From assembly GCA_947174375.1 (NCBI GenBank), contig CAMWIS010000010.1, positions 1 through 21,152 of the forward strand: a stretch of DNA of 21,152 nucleotides, read 5' to 3'. Made by a program: the position numbers and the translations under genes. Every line of letters begins with the position of its first letter. The first letter of the stretch is position 1. Origin of the DNA: an uncultured Bacteroidales bacterium (GTDB lineage: Bacteria; Bacteroidota; Bacteroidia; Bacteroidales; P3). Below the pieces are notes generated by a model. It saw only the letters and a list, made by a program, of their open reading frames with translations, was not told the origin of the DNA and did no database searches. Shown here in pieces: positions 14,420-21,152 of the stretch.

Positions 14420-16333
14420 TCAGACCAAGTGTTGGCGCAGGATTGCCACCAAGTCTTGCCGCGCGTAGCCGCATTGATGTTGCAGGGCCTCTACGGGGCC
14501 GTGCAGTACGAAACGGTCGGCGGGCATACCGAGCCGGTGGATTTCGGCCTGCGTCTTGGTTTCGGCCGCGTATTCGCAAACGGCGCTGCCCAAGCCGCCG
14601 TCCGTAACGCCGTCTTCTAAGGTATATATTTTGTCGTAATGCGCGAAGATATGATTTAATAAGGCTGTGTCGAGCGGTTTGAGATAAATCATGTTGAACA
14701 GGCCGGGGCCCTGCGTCGCATCCGTCCAGTCCGCGCCCGTTTCGCGGAGGTATTCGCGGGTGGCGGCGATGGCCGTATTGCCGATATGGCCGAGGCAGAC
14801 GAAGGCGATGCGGCGGCCTTCGCGCAGCGTTTGGCCTTGGCCGGGCGGCAGCAGTTCGAGTGGCGTCTTCCAGCGGGGCGTCACGCCGCGGCCGCGCGGA
14901 TAGCGGATGACGAACGTGCCGTATTGGCCGGATTGGGCCGTGAACATCAGGTTGCGCAACTCCCGCTCGTTGAGCGGCGAGGCGATGGTCAGGTTGGGGA
15001 TGGGGCGGAGGCAGGCCAAATCGAACGCGCCGTGGTGCGTGGCGCCGTCTTCCCCCACGATGCCGGCGCGGTCAAGGCAGAACACGACCGGCAGTTGTTG
15101 CAGCGCGACGTCGTGGATGACCTGGTCGTAGGCGCGTTGCATAAAAGAGGAATAGATGTTGCAGAACGGAATCAGGCCCGCGGCCGCCAAGCCCGCCGAA
15201 AACGTGACGGCGTGCTGTTCGGCTATGCCCACGTCGAACGTGCGTTCCGGCATCTTTTTCATCATGAGGTTGAGCGAACAGCCGGTCGGCATGGCCGGCG
15301 TGATGCCGACGATGCGCGGGTTCAGGCGCGCGAGTTCGATGATGGTTTTGCCGAAGACGTCCTGATAGCGCGGCGCAAGGCTGAGGTTGATGCCGGGCTT
15401 GATGATTTCGCCCGTCTGGCTGTCGAAACGGCCCGGCGCATGAAACAGCGTCGGGGCGGCTTCGGCCGTCTTCATGCCCTTGCCCTTGGTCGTGACGATA
15501 TGCAGGAGTTTGGGGCCTTGTATGCGTTTAAGTGCTTCGAGCGTCCGTATCAGCGTGGGGAGGTCGTGTCCGTCCATGGGGCCAAAGTAACGGAAGTCGA
15601 GCGCTTCGAATAAATTTCCTTGTTTGAAGAACAGGCTTTTCAGGGCGCCGGTCATGCGGCTGAGCGCATGGCGCGCGCCTTTGCCCGTTTCGTTTTTGCC
15701 GAGCCGGTCCCAAACGCGGTCCTTCACGTTGTTGTAACGGCGGGACGTGACGATTTTGGTAAAATAACGGCTCAGCGCGCCAGTGCTCTTGTCAATCGAA
15801 ATCCCGTTGTCGTTGAGAATGACCAGGAGGTTGCTGTTGGAAACGCCGGCATTGTTCAGGCCTTCGAAAGCCAATCCGCCCGTCATGGCGCCGTCGCCGA
15901 TAACGGCGATGTGCTGGCGGGTGGTGTCGCCCTTGAGTTTGGAAGCCACGGCCATGCCGAGGGCGGCGGAAATGGACGTGGAGGAATGCCCGGTGGCGAA
16001 AGCGTCGTATTCGCTTTCAAACGGGGAAGGAAAACCGCTCAGGCCGCCTAACGTCCGGATGGTGGGGAAACGGTCGCGGCGACCGGTCAGAATCTTGTGC
16101 GGATAGGCCTGATGCCCGACATCCCACACGATGCGGTCGTGGGGCGTGTTGAACACGTAATGCAGGGCTACGGCCAATTCCACGGTGCCGAGCGAGGAAC
16201 CGAGATGGCCGGGGTGATCCGACATCACGTTGATGATATAGTCGCGCAACTCCTCCGCCAGGGCCGGCAACGAGTCAACCGGCAAGGCGCGCAGGTCTTC
16301 AGGCGTTTGTATGTGTTCGAGCAGATTTCCCAT
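14420..16333 (-). CDS. dxs: 1-deoxy-D-xylulose-5-phosphate synthase
   Basis: This is the first and flux-setting enzyme of the MEP isoprenoid pathway, joining pyruvate and glyceraldehyde-3-phosphate with loss of CO2, using thiamine diphosphate. The 637-residue protein keeps PGHLGSSLG with His43, GHSSTS (115-120), the thiamine-diphosphate motif GDGAMTGG (146-153) with NDN (174-176), the IAEQHA segment with Glu372, the DRAG motif (421-424) and GEDGATHHG (427-435). The open frame runs back to a GTG at 16393, but that stretch crosses the gapA terminator; the ATG at 16333 (MGNLLEHIQTPEDL) fits the family. The start lies only four bases after the T-run of that terminator, so dxs would need read-through or a promoter I could not find. 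GapA upstream uses the same triose phosphate. Confidence 0.96.
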   Translation of the reverse strand: MGNLLEHIQTPEDLRALPVDSLPALAEELRDYIINVMSDHPGHLGSSLGTVELAVALHYVFNTPHDRIVWDVGHQAYPHKILTGRRDRFPTIRTLGGLSGFPSPFESEYDAFATGHSSTSISAALGMAVASKLKGDTTRQHIAVIGDGAMTGGLAFEGLNNAGVSNSNLLVILNDNGISIDKSTGALSRYFTKIVTSRRYNNVKDRVWDRLGKNETGKGARHALSRMTGALKSLFFKQGNLFEALDFRYFGPMDGHDLPTLIRTLEALKRIQGPKLLHIVTTKGKGMKTAEAAPTLFHAPGRFDSQTGEIIKPGINLSLAPRYQDVFGKTIIELARLNPRIVGITPAMPTGCSLNLMMKKMPERTFDVGIAEQHAVTFSAGLAAAGLIPFCNIYSSFMQRAYDQVIHDVALQQLPVVFCLDRAGIVGEDGATHHGAFDLACLRPIPNLTIASPLNERELRNLMFTAQSGQYGTFVIRYPRGRGVTPRWKTPLELLPPGQGQTLREGRRIAFVCLGHIGNTAIAATREYLRETGADWTDATQGPGLFNMIYLKPLDTALLNHIFAHYDKIYTLEDGVTDGGLGSAVCEYAAETKTQAEIHRLGMPADRFVLHGPVEALQHQCGYARQDLVAILRQHLV

Positions 16334-16337
16334 AATG

Positions 16338-16374
16338 AAAAAGCCACCCGACAGACCGAAGTCTGCCGGGTGGC
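16338..16374 (-). terminator. UUCG-loop terminator of gapA, abutting dxs
   Basis: On the minus strand GCCACCCGGCAGAC, loop TTCG, GTCTGTCGGGTGGC forms a 14-bp stem with one G-U pair, followed by TTTTT (16342-16338). On the plus strand the same bases give an A-C mismatch, which shows it is built for minus-strand transcription. It begins 21 bases after the gapA stop. Confidence 0.9.
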
Positions 16375-16395
16375 GTTCAAGCAGCAATGGCACGC

Positions 16396-17403
16396 TTATT
16401 TGAAGAGTTTCGTCGTCAGTTCGGCCACGCGGTTCGAGTAACCGAATTCGTTGTCATACCACGATACGATCTTCACGAAGTTGCCGTCCATCACCTTCGT
16501 CAGTTTGGCGTCGAAGATGGAGGAGTGCGAGTTGCCCACGATGTCGATGCTGACAATCGGGTCTTCGCAGTATTCCAGTACGCCTTTCATCGGGCCTTCG
16601 GCCGCAGCCTTGATGGCGGCGTTCACTTCTTCGGCCGTCACGTTGCGGTTCAGTTCAGCCGTCAGGTCAACGACCGAGCCGTCGGGCGTGGGCACACGCA
16701 TGGCGAACCCGTCCAATTTGCCTTTCAGTTCCGGCACCACGAGGCCGACCGCTTTGGCGGCACCGGTGCTCGTCGGGATAATCGATACGGCGGCCGCACG
16801 GGCACGACGCAGGTCTTTGTGCGGGGAGTCCAGAATAATCTGGTCGTTCGTGTAGGAGTGAATCGTGTTCATCAAACCGCGCTTGATGCCGAAAGCGTCG
16901 TTGAGCACCTTGGCCACGGGCGCAAGGCAGTTCGTCGTGCAGGAGGCGTTCGATACGAACGTCAGTTCGGGTTTGATCATGTGTTCGTTCACACCGAGTA
17001 CGATCGTGGCGTCCACGTCTTCGGCCTTGTCGGCGGGAACGGTCAGGATCACCTTCTTGGCACCGGCCTGGATATGTTTGCTCATGGCTTCGCGGTTCTT
17101 GAAACGGCCCGTCGATTCCACAACGACATCCACGCCCAGTTCTTTCCACGGCAGGTTGGCCGGGTCTTTTTCGGCATAGACTTTAATGCGCTGGCCGTTG
17201 ATGACGAGGTATTCGCCTTCCACCTGCACCGTGCCGGGGAAACGTTTGTGTACGGAGTCGTACTTGAGCAGGTGCGCCAACGTCTGCGGGTCGGTCAGGT
17301 CGTTGAACGCTACGACTTCCACATCGGGTTTGTTCAACAGATTGCGGAACGTGATACGGCCGATACGACCGAAACCGTTGATTGCGACTTTTACTTTTGC
17401 CAT
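16396..17403 (-). CDS. gapA: Glyceraldehyde-3-phosphate dehydrogenase, type I
   Basis: This glycolytic enzyme oxidises glyceraldehyde-3-phosphate to 1,3-bisphosphoglycerate, making NADH. The 335 residues match the family length. The N-terminal Rossmann domain has INGFGRIGR (8-16) and FNDLTD (33-38), whose Asp35 favours NAD. The catalytic NASCTTNCL (152-160) holds Cys155, with partner His182 in the HSYTND motif. Later stretches include RRARAAAVSIIPTSTGAAKA and the C-terminal SWYDNEFGYSNR. A Ser stands in DSPHKDL where some NAD enzymes have Leu; other Bacteroidota share this, as I recall. It lies 31 bases after a small lipoprotein gene on the same strand and ends in a strong UUCG-loop terminator. 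No clear promoter was found in the short gap, so it may be transcribed from the upstream gene's promoter or one inside it. Confidence 0.98.
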   Translation of the reverse strand: MAKVKVAINGFGRIGRITFRNLLNKPDVEVVAFNDLTDPQTLAHLLKYDSVHKRFPGTVQVEGEYLVINGQRIKVYAEKDPANLPWKELGVDVVVESTGRFKNREAMSKHIQAGAKKVILTVPADKAEDVDATIVLGVNEHMIKPELTFVSNASCTTNCLAPVAKVLNDAFGIKRGLMNTIHSYTNDQIILDSPHKDLRRARAAAVSIIPTSTGAAKAVGLVVPELKGKLDGFAMRVPTPDGSVVDLTAELNRNVTAEEVNAAIKAAAEGPMKGVLEYCEDPIVSIDIVGNSHSSIFDAKLTKVMDGNFVKIVSWYDNEFGYSNRVAELTTKLFK

Positions 17404-17434
17404 GGTTGTAAAGTTTTAAGTTGTTTATAATGAT

Positions 17435-17857
17435 TTATTTATCTTCGTAAAATTTCCAGTCGTCCCCGACTTTGACCAGGTCGTGGGTCGTCGTGTCGCG
17501 CTTTCCGCCGCGGCAGACGGTTTCCAGCGTCACTTTCGCCCGCGTGCCGGTTTCATCGAGTTCTTCCGCCAATACGCGGATGTCGGAAACGCTGTCCATC
17601 GCCACGTAAAATTCGTTGCCTTTTTCCTCCAATATCTCCTTCACGGCCCGTACATTGGCCTCGTGGCGGTCGGCTTCCATCGTATCGCTCGCAAAGATGA
17701 ACGCGTTGGCGAATTGTTCGAAATCCCGGTTGTAGGCGTAAGTCATGTAGGTTTTGGCCGCCTTGGCGGGTGAACCGGCCTTGGGGGCGCCGTTATGGCA
17801 GGCGGTCAGCGGCAAGAGGGCCGCCGCACAGCCGAGGAGGTAAAGCAATGATTTCAT
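17435..17857 (-). CDS. Small predicted lipoprotein, possibly DUF4878-like
   Basis: The 140-residue protein starts with a lipoprotein signal peptide (KSLLYLLGCAAALLPLTAC), with the lipidated Cys20 in LTAC. The mature part is short: an AAKTYMTYAYNRDFEQFANAF helix region with Ala, Lys and Tyr, a Glu/Lys-rich helix (about 68-80) and alternating strands ending LVKVGDDWKFYEDK. That layout, a helix with a few strands and a closing D-D-W-K-F or similar, recalls DUF4878 and other NTF2-like lipoproteins of Bacteroides, but I cannot prove the family. A longer open frame begins at 17932; I chose the ATG at 17857 because it starts the signal peptide. A TAACTTTG -7 element lies 22 bases upstream. The function is unknown, and proximity to gapA may be accidental. 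Confidence 0.78.
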   Translation of the reverse strand: MKSLLYLLGCAAALLPLTACHNGAPKAGSPAKAAKTYMTYAYNRDFEQFANAFIFASDTMEADRHEANVRAVKEILEEKGNEFYVAMDSVSDIRVLAEELDETGTRAKVTLETVCRGGKRDTTTHDLVKVGDDWKFYEDK

Positions 17858-17878
17858 GGCCTTGAATGTTTTACGAAA

Positions 17879-17886
17879 CAAAGTTA
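17879..17886 (-). promoter_or_regulatory. -7 element before the small lipoprotein gene
   Basis: On the minus strand TAACTTTG fits TAnnTTTG exactly. No TTTG is seen about 20 bases further upstream, where the coding end of the YiiX-like gene lies. A transcript from here could also carry gapA, which starts 31 bases after the lipoprotein stop. Confidence 0.55.
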
Positions 17887-17898
17887 AGCATTTTTTTC

Positions 17899-18576
17899 CT
17901 AATCGCCCCCATAAGTTTCGGGAAAACGCCAAATCGTTTGCAAATCGGGGCAGGCGAGCAGGTGGCCGGGCAGGATGAGCGGCGGCGTAAACGGAATCAG
18001 GCGGTCGCGCGTGCGGCGGCCTTGGGAGGGGTCAAGGCCGATGCGGGTGTATAGAAAGCAGATGAGTTCCGTACAATAGAACGCCGCCGTGTCGCGCTCG
18101 TCGAAACGGTGGTCGAACGGGCGGCCATCGGCGGCCAGCCGCAGGGCTTCCGTGTTCAATAGTTCCCGCTCGGCTTCGGTCAGCGGCAGACGGTAGACGC
18201 CGCCCGCGCGGCAACGCTGTGGCAACCAGAAGTCGGCCGGCGGCTCGGCCACAACCCGGTCGTAGCGGCCGCGCGCTTCGGCTTCGTCGGGGGCGGCGTG
18301 AACGACGCGCCAGCCGTCGGACGTATGGGCCAACAGCCCGACATGGCTGTAAACCGGCTCGTCTTCGCAGAGCAACACCAGGTCGGAGGCCGCGCTCCGT
18401 CCGCGTCGGAAAACGAGGTCGCCGCTTTGGAACAGCGTATCCGGCACCGCCAAGGCCGTAAATCCGGCAACCGCCTCCGTTTCGGCTTCGACGGCGGCCT
18501 TGCGGCAGGCCGTCAGCCCGCCGGCCGCCAACCATAGCGCGGCCACCGCTAAAACCGCGCGGCCGCGTGTCCGCAT
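17899..18576 (-). CDS. YiiX-like permuted papain-fold lipoprotein (NlpC/P60 superfamily)
   Basis: The 225-residue protein has a lipoprotein signal with LTAC (Cys24), so it is probably anchored in the inner or outer membrane. The mature part shows the circularly permuted papain-like layout of YiiX/YebB-type proteins: GDLVFRRGR (52-60), then YSHVG with His78, a VVHAAP strand (91-96), and the catalytic Cys168 in FYCTELICFLY. The order His then Cys is the reverse of ordinary NlpC/P60 enzymes. Members are predicted amidases, peptidases or acyl hydrolases, and few have known substrates; a cell-wall peptide or lipid is possible. The open frame begins far upstream, but the ATG at 18576 gives the signal peptide; an ATG at 18612 would add 12 residues. 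It is divergent from the M20 dipeptidase gene. Confidence 0.82.
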   Translation of the reverse strand: MRTRGRAVLAVAALWLAAGGLTACRKAAVEAETEAVAGFTALAVPDTLFQSGDLVFRRGRSAASDLVLLCEDEPVYSHVGLLAHTSDGWRVVHAAPDEAEARGRYDRVVAEPPADFWLPQRCRAGGVYRLPLTEAERELLNTEALRLAADGRPFDHRFDERDTAAFYCTELICFLYTRIGLDPSQGRRTRDRLIPFTPPLILPGHLLACPDLQTIWRFPETYGGD

Positions 18577-18588
18577 CGAAAAAATGCT

Positions 18589-18596
18589 TATATTTG
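18589..18596 (+). promoter_or_regulatory. -7 element for the M20 dipeptidase gene
   Basis: TATATTTG matches TAnnTTTG exactly on the plus strand, 71 bases before the start codon. No matching TTTG is seen at the -33 distance, where the start of the YiiX-like gene lies. It faces a minus-strand element about 50 bases away. Confidence 0.55.
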
Positions 18597-18641
18597 CTCT
18601 GCTATATGCCATAATGGGCGGCGGGGCTTTTGTTCCCGTCG

Positions 18642-18653
18642 AATTTGCAAATT
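18642..18653. repeat. 12-bp palindrome AATTTGCAAATT in the divergent leader
   Basis: AATTTGCAAATT is perfectly self-complementary and overlaps the minus-strand -7 element at 18648-18655. It could be a protein-binding site, but it may also be a chance result of an AT-rich promoter region. Confidence 0.4.
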
Positions 18654-18655
18654 TA
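18648..18655 (-). promoter_or_regulatory. -7 element for the YiiX-like lipoprotein gene
   Basis: On the minus strand TAAATTTG matches TAnnTTTG exactly, 71 bases before the ATG at 18576. A transcript starting here would run through the plus-strand promoter region and overlap the dipeptidase leader. Confidence 0.5.
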
Positions 18656-18667
18656 ACGATATCGACT

Positions 18668-20035
18668 ATGAAAACCATGCAGGCGTACATCGCCGAAAAC
18701 CAAGACCGTTTCTTAGAAGAATTATTCGGCCTGATCCGGATTCCGTCCATCAGCTCCGAACAGGCGCACAAACCCGATATGGAACGTTGCGCGCGCTATC
18801 TGGCCGACACGCTGTTGGCGGCCGGCGCCGACAAGGCGGAAGTGATGCCCACGGCCGGCAATCCGGTCGTCTATGGCGAGAAGGTCATCTCGCCGGACGC
18901 CCACACGGTATTGGTCTATGGCCACTACGACGTCATGCCCGTCGATCCGGTGTCGGAATGGCATACGCAGCCGTTTGAACCCGTGGTCAAGGACGGTCGG
19001 ATTTACGCGCGCGGCGCCAACGACGACAAGGGGCAGAGCTTCATCCATATCAAGGCGTTCGAGTATCTGGTCAAGGAAGGCCTGTTGGCCTGCAATGTCA
19101 AGTTCATGCTGGAGGGCGAGGAGGAAATCGGTTCGCCCTCGCTGGAGGCTTGGTGCGCCGAACACAAGGATATGCTGAAAGCCGACGTCATCATCGCCTC
19201 CGACACGAGCATGGTCACGGCCGATATTCCGGCCGTAACGGTGGGTTTGCGCGGCTTGAGCTATGTGGAAGTCAAGGTGACGGGGCCGAACAAAGACCTG
19301 CACTCCGGGTTGTTCGGCGGGGCGGTGGCCAATCCGGCCAACGTCTTGGCCCGTCTGGTGGCCGACCTCATTGACGACAACGGCCATATCACGATTCCGG
19401 GCTTCTACGACGACGTGCTGGAAGTGAGTGCGGCCGAACGGGCTGCCATGGCCGAGGCACCGTTCAATTTGGAGAACTATAAGAAAGCCTTGGATATCGA
19501 ACAGGAGAGCGGCGAAGCCGGGTTCACGACCTTGGAACGCACGGGCATCCGTCCGTCCTTGGATGTAAACGGCATTTGGGGCGGCTATACGGGCGAAGGC
19601 TCCAAGACGGTGTTGCCGTCGGTGGCGCACGCCAAGATTTCCATGCGGCTCGTGCCGAATCAGGACTGGCGGAAAATCGCGCAGCTGATTGCCGACCATC
19701 TGAAAGCCAAGGCGCCCAAGAGCGTCAAGGTGGAAGTCGAAGTCCTGCACGGCGGACAGGCTTACGGTTGCCCGCTGTCATTGCCGGCCTACCAGGCGGC
19801 CGAAAAAGCCTATCTGGATGTCTATGGCCGCAAGCCCGTGCCCACGCGCAGCGGCGGCAGCATCCCCATCGTGGCGGCCTTCGAACGCGTCTTGGGCTTG
19901 AAAACCTTGCTCATGGGCTTCGGGCTGGAGCAAGACGCCATCCATTCGCCCAACGAAAACTTCGAGTTGCGCCGTCTGTTCCAAGGCATGGAAGCCGTGG
20001 CGGCCTTCTACGGCCATTACGCCGCCATGCGTTAG
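18668..20035 (+). CDS. M20 family dipeptidase (carnosinase/CNDP-like)
   Basis: This zinc-type metallopeptidase probably splits dipeptides in the cytosol. The 455 residues show the full co-catalytic metal site: His86 and Asp88 in VYGHYDVMPVDP, Asp119 in GANDDKGQ, the general-base/metal pair Glu152-Glu153 in EGEEEIGS, Asp179 in ASDTSM, and His426 in DAIHSPNE. The lid domain carries NKDLHSGLFGG (208-218) with His212, typical of carnosine-dipeptidase-like M20 members rather than PepT or DapE. No signal peptide is present. The frame is open back to 18500, but ATG 18668 (MKTMQAYIAENQDRFLEEL) fits the family and follows a promoter element. The natural substrate is not readable. A flippase gene follows after 38 bases on the same strand and might be co-transcribed. 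Confidence 0.93.
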   Translation: MKTMQAYIAENQDRFLEELFGLIRIPSISSEQAHKPDMERCARYLADTLLAAGADKAEVMPTAGNPVVYGEKVISPDAHTVLVYGHYDVMPVDPVSEWHTQPFEPVVKDGRIYARGANDDKGQSFIHIKAFEYLVKEGLLACNVKFMLEGEEEIGSPSLEAWCAEHKDMLKADVIIASDTSMVTADIPAVTVGLRGLSYVEVKVTGPNKDLHSGLFGGAVANPANVLARLVADLIDDNGHITIPGFYDDVLEVSAAERAAMAEAPFNLENYKKALDIEQESGEAGFTTLERTGIRPSLDVNGIWGGYTGEGSKTVLPSVAHAKISMRLVPNQDWRKIAQLIADHLKAKAPKSVKVEVEVLHGGQAYGCPLSLPAYQAAEKAYLDVYGRKPVPTRSGGSIPIVAAFERVLGLKTLLMGFGLEQDAIHSPNENFELRRLFQGMEAVAAFYGHYAAMR

Positions 20036-20073
20036 ACAGGCGTATATGGCAGTTCAGGCAGGGAAATAGCACT

Positions 20074-21152
20074 ATGGGTATCGTTATACGTCAGAGTTTG
20101 AAGGGCACGGTGGTGACCTATGCGGGGGCTTTCATCGGCTTCCTCAATACGCTGTTCATCGCCACCCATTTCCTGACGCCGGAGGAAATCGGCCTGCAAC
20201 GCATCTTGGTGGAGGCCGCCATGTTGTTGGCGGGCCTGTCCCAACTGGGCGTTAACCAGGTCGGCGTCCGTTATTTTCCCTATTTCAAGACGGAAGACGG
20301 GCAACACAAAGGATTCTTTTATTACCTCTGTCTGCTGCCGGTTATCGGGATTGCGTTTTTCGGTTTCCTGTATTTCCTGTTGCAACAGCCGCTTGACCGC
20401 TATTTCGCGGCCGAGTCACCCTTGTTTACCGACTATTACTTTTGGGTGTTCCCGCTGTCGGTCTTCATCGTCTATATGGTCGTGTTCGAGACCTACGGCA
20501 ATGTGCTCCTGCGGATTACCGTCCCGCGGCTGGTGCGGGAAGTGGGGCTGCGGCTGTTTACGGTCGCCGGCATCGTGCTGTACGGCTTGGGCTACGTCAA
20601 TCTCAACGGTTTTGTCGTATTGCTGACCTTGGCCTATGCGTTGGCCTGTATCGTGGATTTGCTCTACGCGCTGTGGCTCTGTCCGCCGCGCGGGCCTTTG
20701 CATCCGGCCACCGATATCCCGGTGCCGATGCGGCGCGACATCGCTTCCTATTCGCTGTTTTTGATGTTGGGCAGTTTGGCCAATCTGTTGGTTTTGCGTG
20801 TGGATGTGTTTATGGTCAGTGCCAAAATGGGGTTGGAATACACGGCTATATACAGCATCGCCTATTATATGGCCGTCATTATCGAGATGCCCTCGCGTTC
20901 CACGAGTGCGATATCCATGCCGCTCATCGCCGAAGCCTATAAGCAGGGCGACCGCTCCCGGCTTTCGGAATTGTACCGGAAAGTCGCTTTAAATCAATTC
21001 TTGGTTGCGCTCCTCGTGTTTTTCGTGCTGTGGATTAACATCCGGAATGTCTATGCGGTCATGCCCAACGGCGCGTTTTATGCGCAGGGCATCGGCGTCG
21101 TGCTGTTCATCGCGTTGGCTAAAATCATAGAAAGCATCAGTACGGTAGGCGG
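20074..21152 (+). CDS. Polysaccharide/lipopolysaccharide flippase (Wzx/RfbX-like), 3' end cut off
   Basis: The gene starts at ATG 20074 and remains open to the window end, giving about 359 codons. Many hydrophobic segments follow one another, with short loops: an N-terminal YAGAFIGFLNTLFIATHFL, LLPVIGIAFFGFLYFLL, FPLSVFIVYMVVF and a later IASYSLFLMLGSLANLLVLRVDVFMV. The pattern, with THFLTPEEIGLQRI after the first helix and the later RVDVFMVSAKMGLEYTAIYSIAYYMA motif, is that of Bacteroidota oligosaccharide flippases of the MATE-like/MOP superfamily, which move lipid-linked sugar units across the inner membrane. No glycosyltransferases are visible within the window; they could lie beyond the end. 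It begins 38 bases after the dipeptidase stop. Confidence 0.88.
   Translation, partial: MGIVIRQSLKGTVVTYAGAFIGFLNTLFIATHFLTPEEIGLQRILVEAAMLLAGLSQLGVNQVGVRYFPYFKTEDGQHKGFFYYLCLLPVIGIAFFGFLYFLLQQPLDRYFAAESPLFTDYYFWVFPLSVFIVYMVVFETYGNVLLRITVPRLVREVGLRLFTVAGIVLYGLGYVNLNGFVVLLTLAYALACIVDLLYALWLCPPRGPLHPATDIPVPMRRDIASYSLFLMLGSLANLLVLRVDVFMVSAKMGLEYTAIYSIAYYMAVIIEMPSRSTSAISMPLIAEAYKQGDRSRLSELYRKVALNQFLVALLVFFVLWINIRNVYAVMPNGAFYAQGIGVVLFIALAKIIESISTVG

Noticed and set aside
16334..16393. A 20-residue N-terminal extension of Dxs from GTG 16393
   Set aside because: The extension is encoded by the gapA terminator hairpin and does not resemble Dxs; the ATG at 16333 gives the family N terminus.
18577..18771. 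A 65-residue upstream extension of the YiiX-like protein
   Set aside because: It would run into the dipeptidase coding region and hide the lipoprotein signal peptide that starts at 18576.
1..21152. CRISPR array, insertion sequence, phage or defence island
   Set aside because: I saw no regularly spaced repeats, transposase motifs, terminal inverted repeats or toxin-antitoxin pairs. Genes are closely packed housekeeping genes with uniform base composition.

Overview
The window is a GC-rich piece of a Bacteroidales-type chromosome (phylum Bacteroidota). The support is: Bacteroidota promoter elements (TAnnTTTG at -7, once with TTTG at -33) before tRNA and protein genes; a weak role for Shine-Dalgarno sequences; Bacteroidota-type proteins (BatA-like double-anchor protein, Bacteroidota-type ParC, CMD-cupin fusion, YiiX-type lipoprotein); and the gene order LUD protein - cdsA - psd and tRNA-Glu - rpsT. 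The genus cannot be fixed from the sequence alone. Nearly all of it is core housekeeping DNA. I see no insertion sequence, phage gene, CRISPR array or defence system.

Layout. (1) 1-1789, + strand: a LUD-domain protein (5' end cut off), cdsA and psd, overlapping or nearly so; the last two are phospholipid genes. (2) 1797-1964: tRNA-Pro(GGG) with its own promoter and a strong terminator. (3) 2007-5854, +: butyrate kinase, a fused ADP-forming acyl-CoA synthetase and an Mpv17-like membrane protein. The first two can each make ATP from acyl-CoA-derived intermediates. (4) 5956-6452, +: promoter, tRNA-Glu(TTC), rpsT and terminator, a small translation unit. (5) 6506-14401, +: a tightly spaced run of an exported CMD-cupin protein, aroC, a BatA-like membrane protein, parC and a flavodiiron protein, ended by a perfect bidirectional terminator.

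(6) 18576-14420, - strand: a YiiX-like papain-fold lipoprotein, a small lipoprotein, gapA, and dxs. A UUCG-loop terminator separates gapA from dxs and ends only four bases before the dxs start codon. (7) 18668-21152, +: a carnosinase-type M20 dipeptidase and a polysaccharide flippase cut off by the window end. The divergent genes at 18577-18667 have candidate promoters that face each other, so their leader transcripts would overlap.

Metabolically the window suggests a fermentative, anaerobic or microaerobic cell. It has substrate-level ATP formation from acyl phosphates and acyl-CoA, a soluble O2/NO-scavenging flavodiiron protein, glycolysis feeding the MEP isoprenoid route through glyceraldehyde-3-phosphate (GapA and Dxs share this metabolite), phosphatidylethanolamine synthesis and cell-surface polysaccharide export. 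No clearly undescribed system is visible. The items most worth a check are the terminator abutting dxs, the overlapping divergent promoters, butyrate kinase lying beside an ADP-forming acyl-CoA synthetase without ptb, and the Mpv17-like protein coupled to that synthetase.
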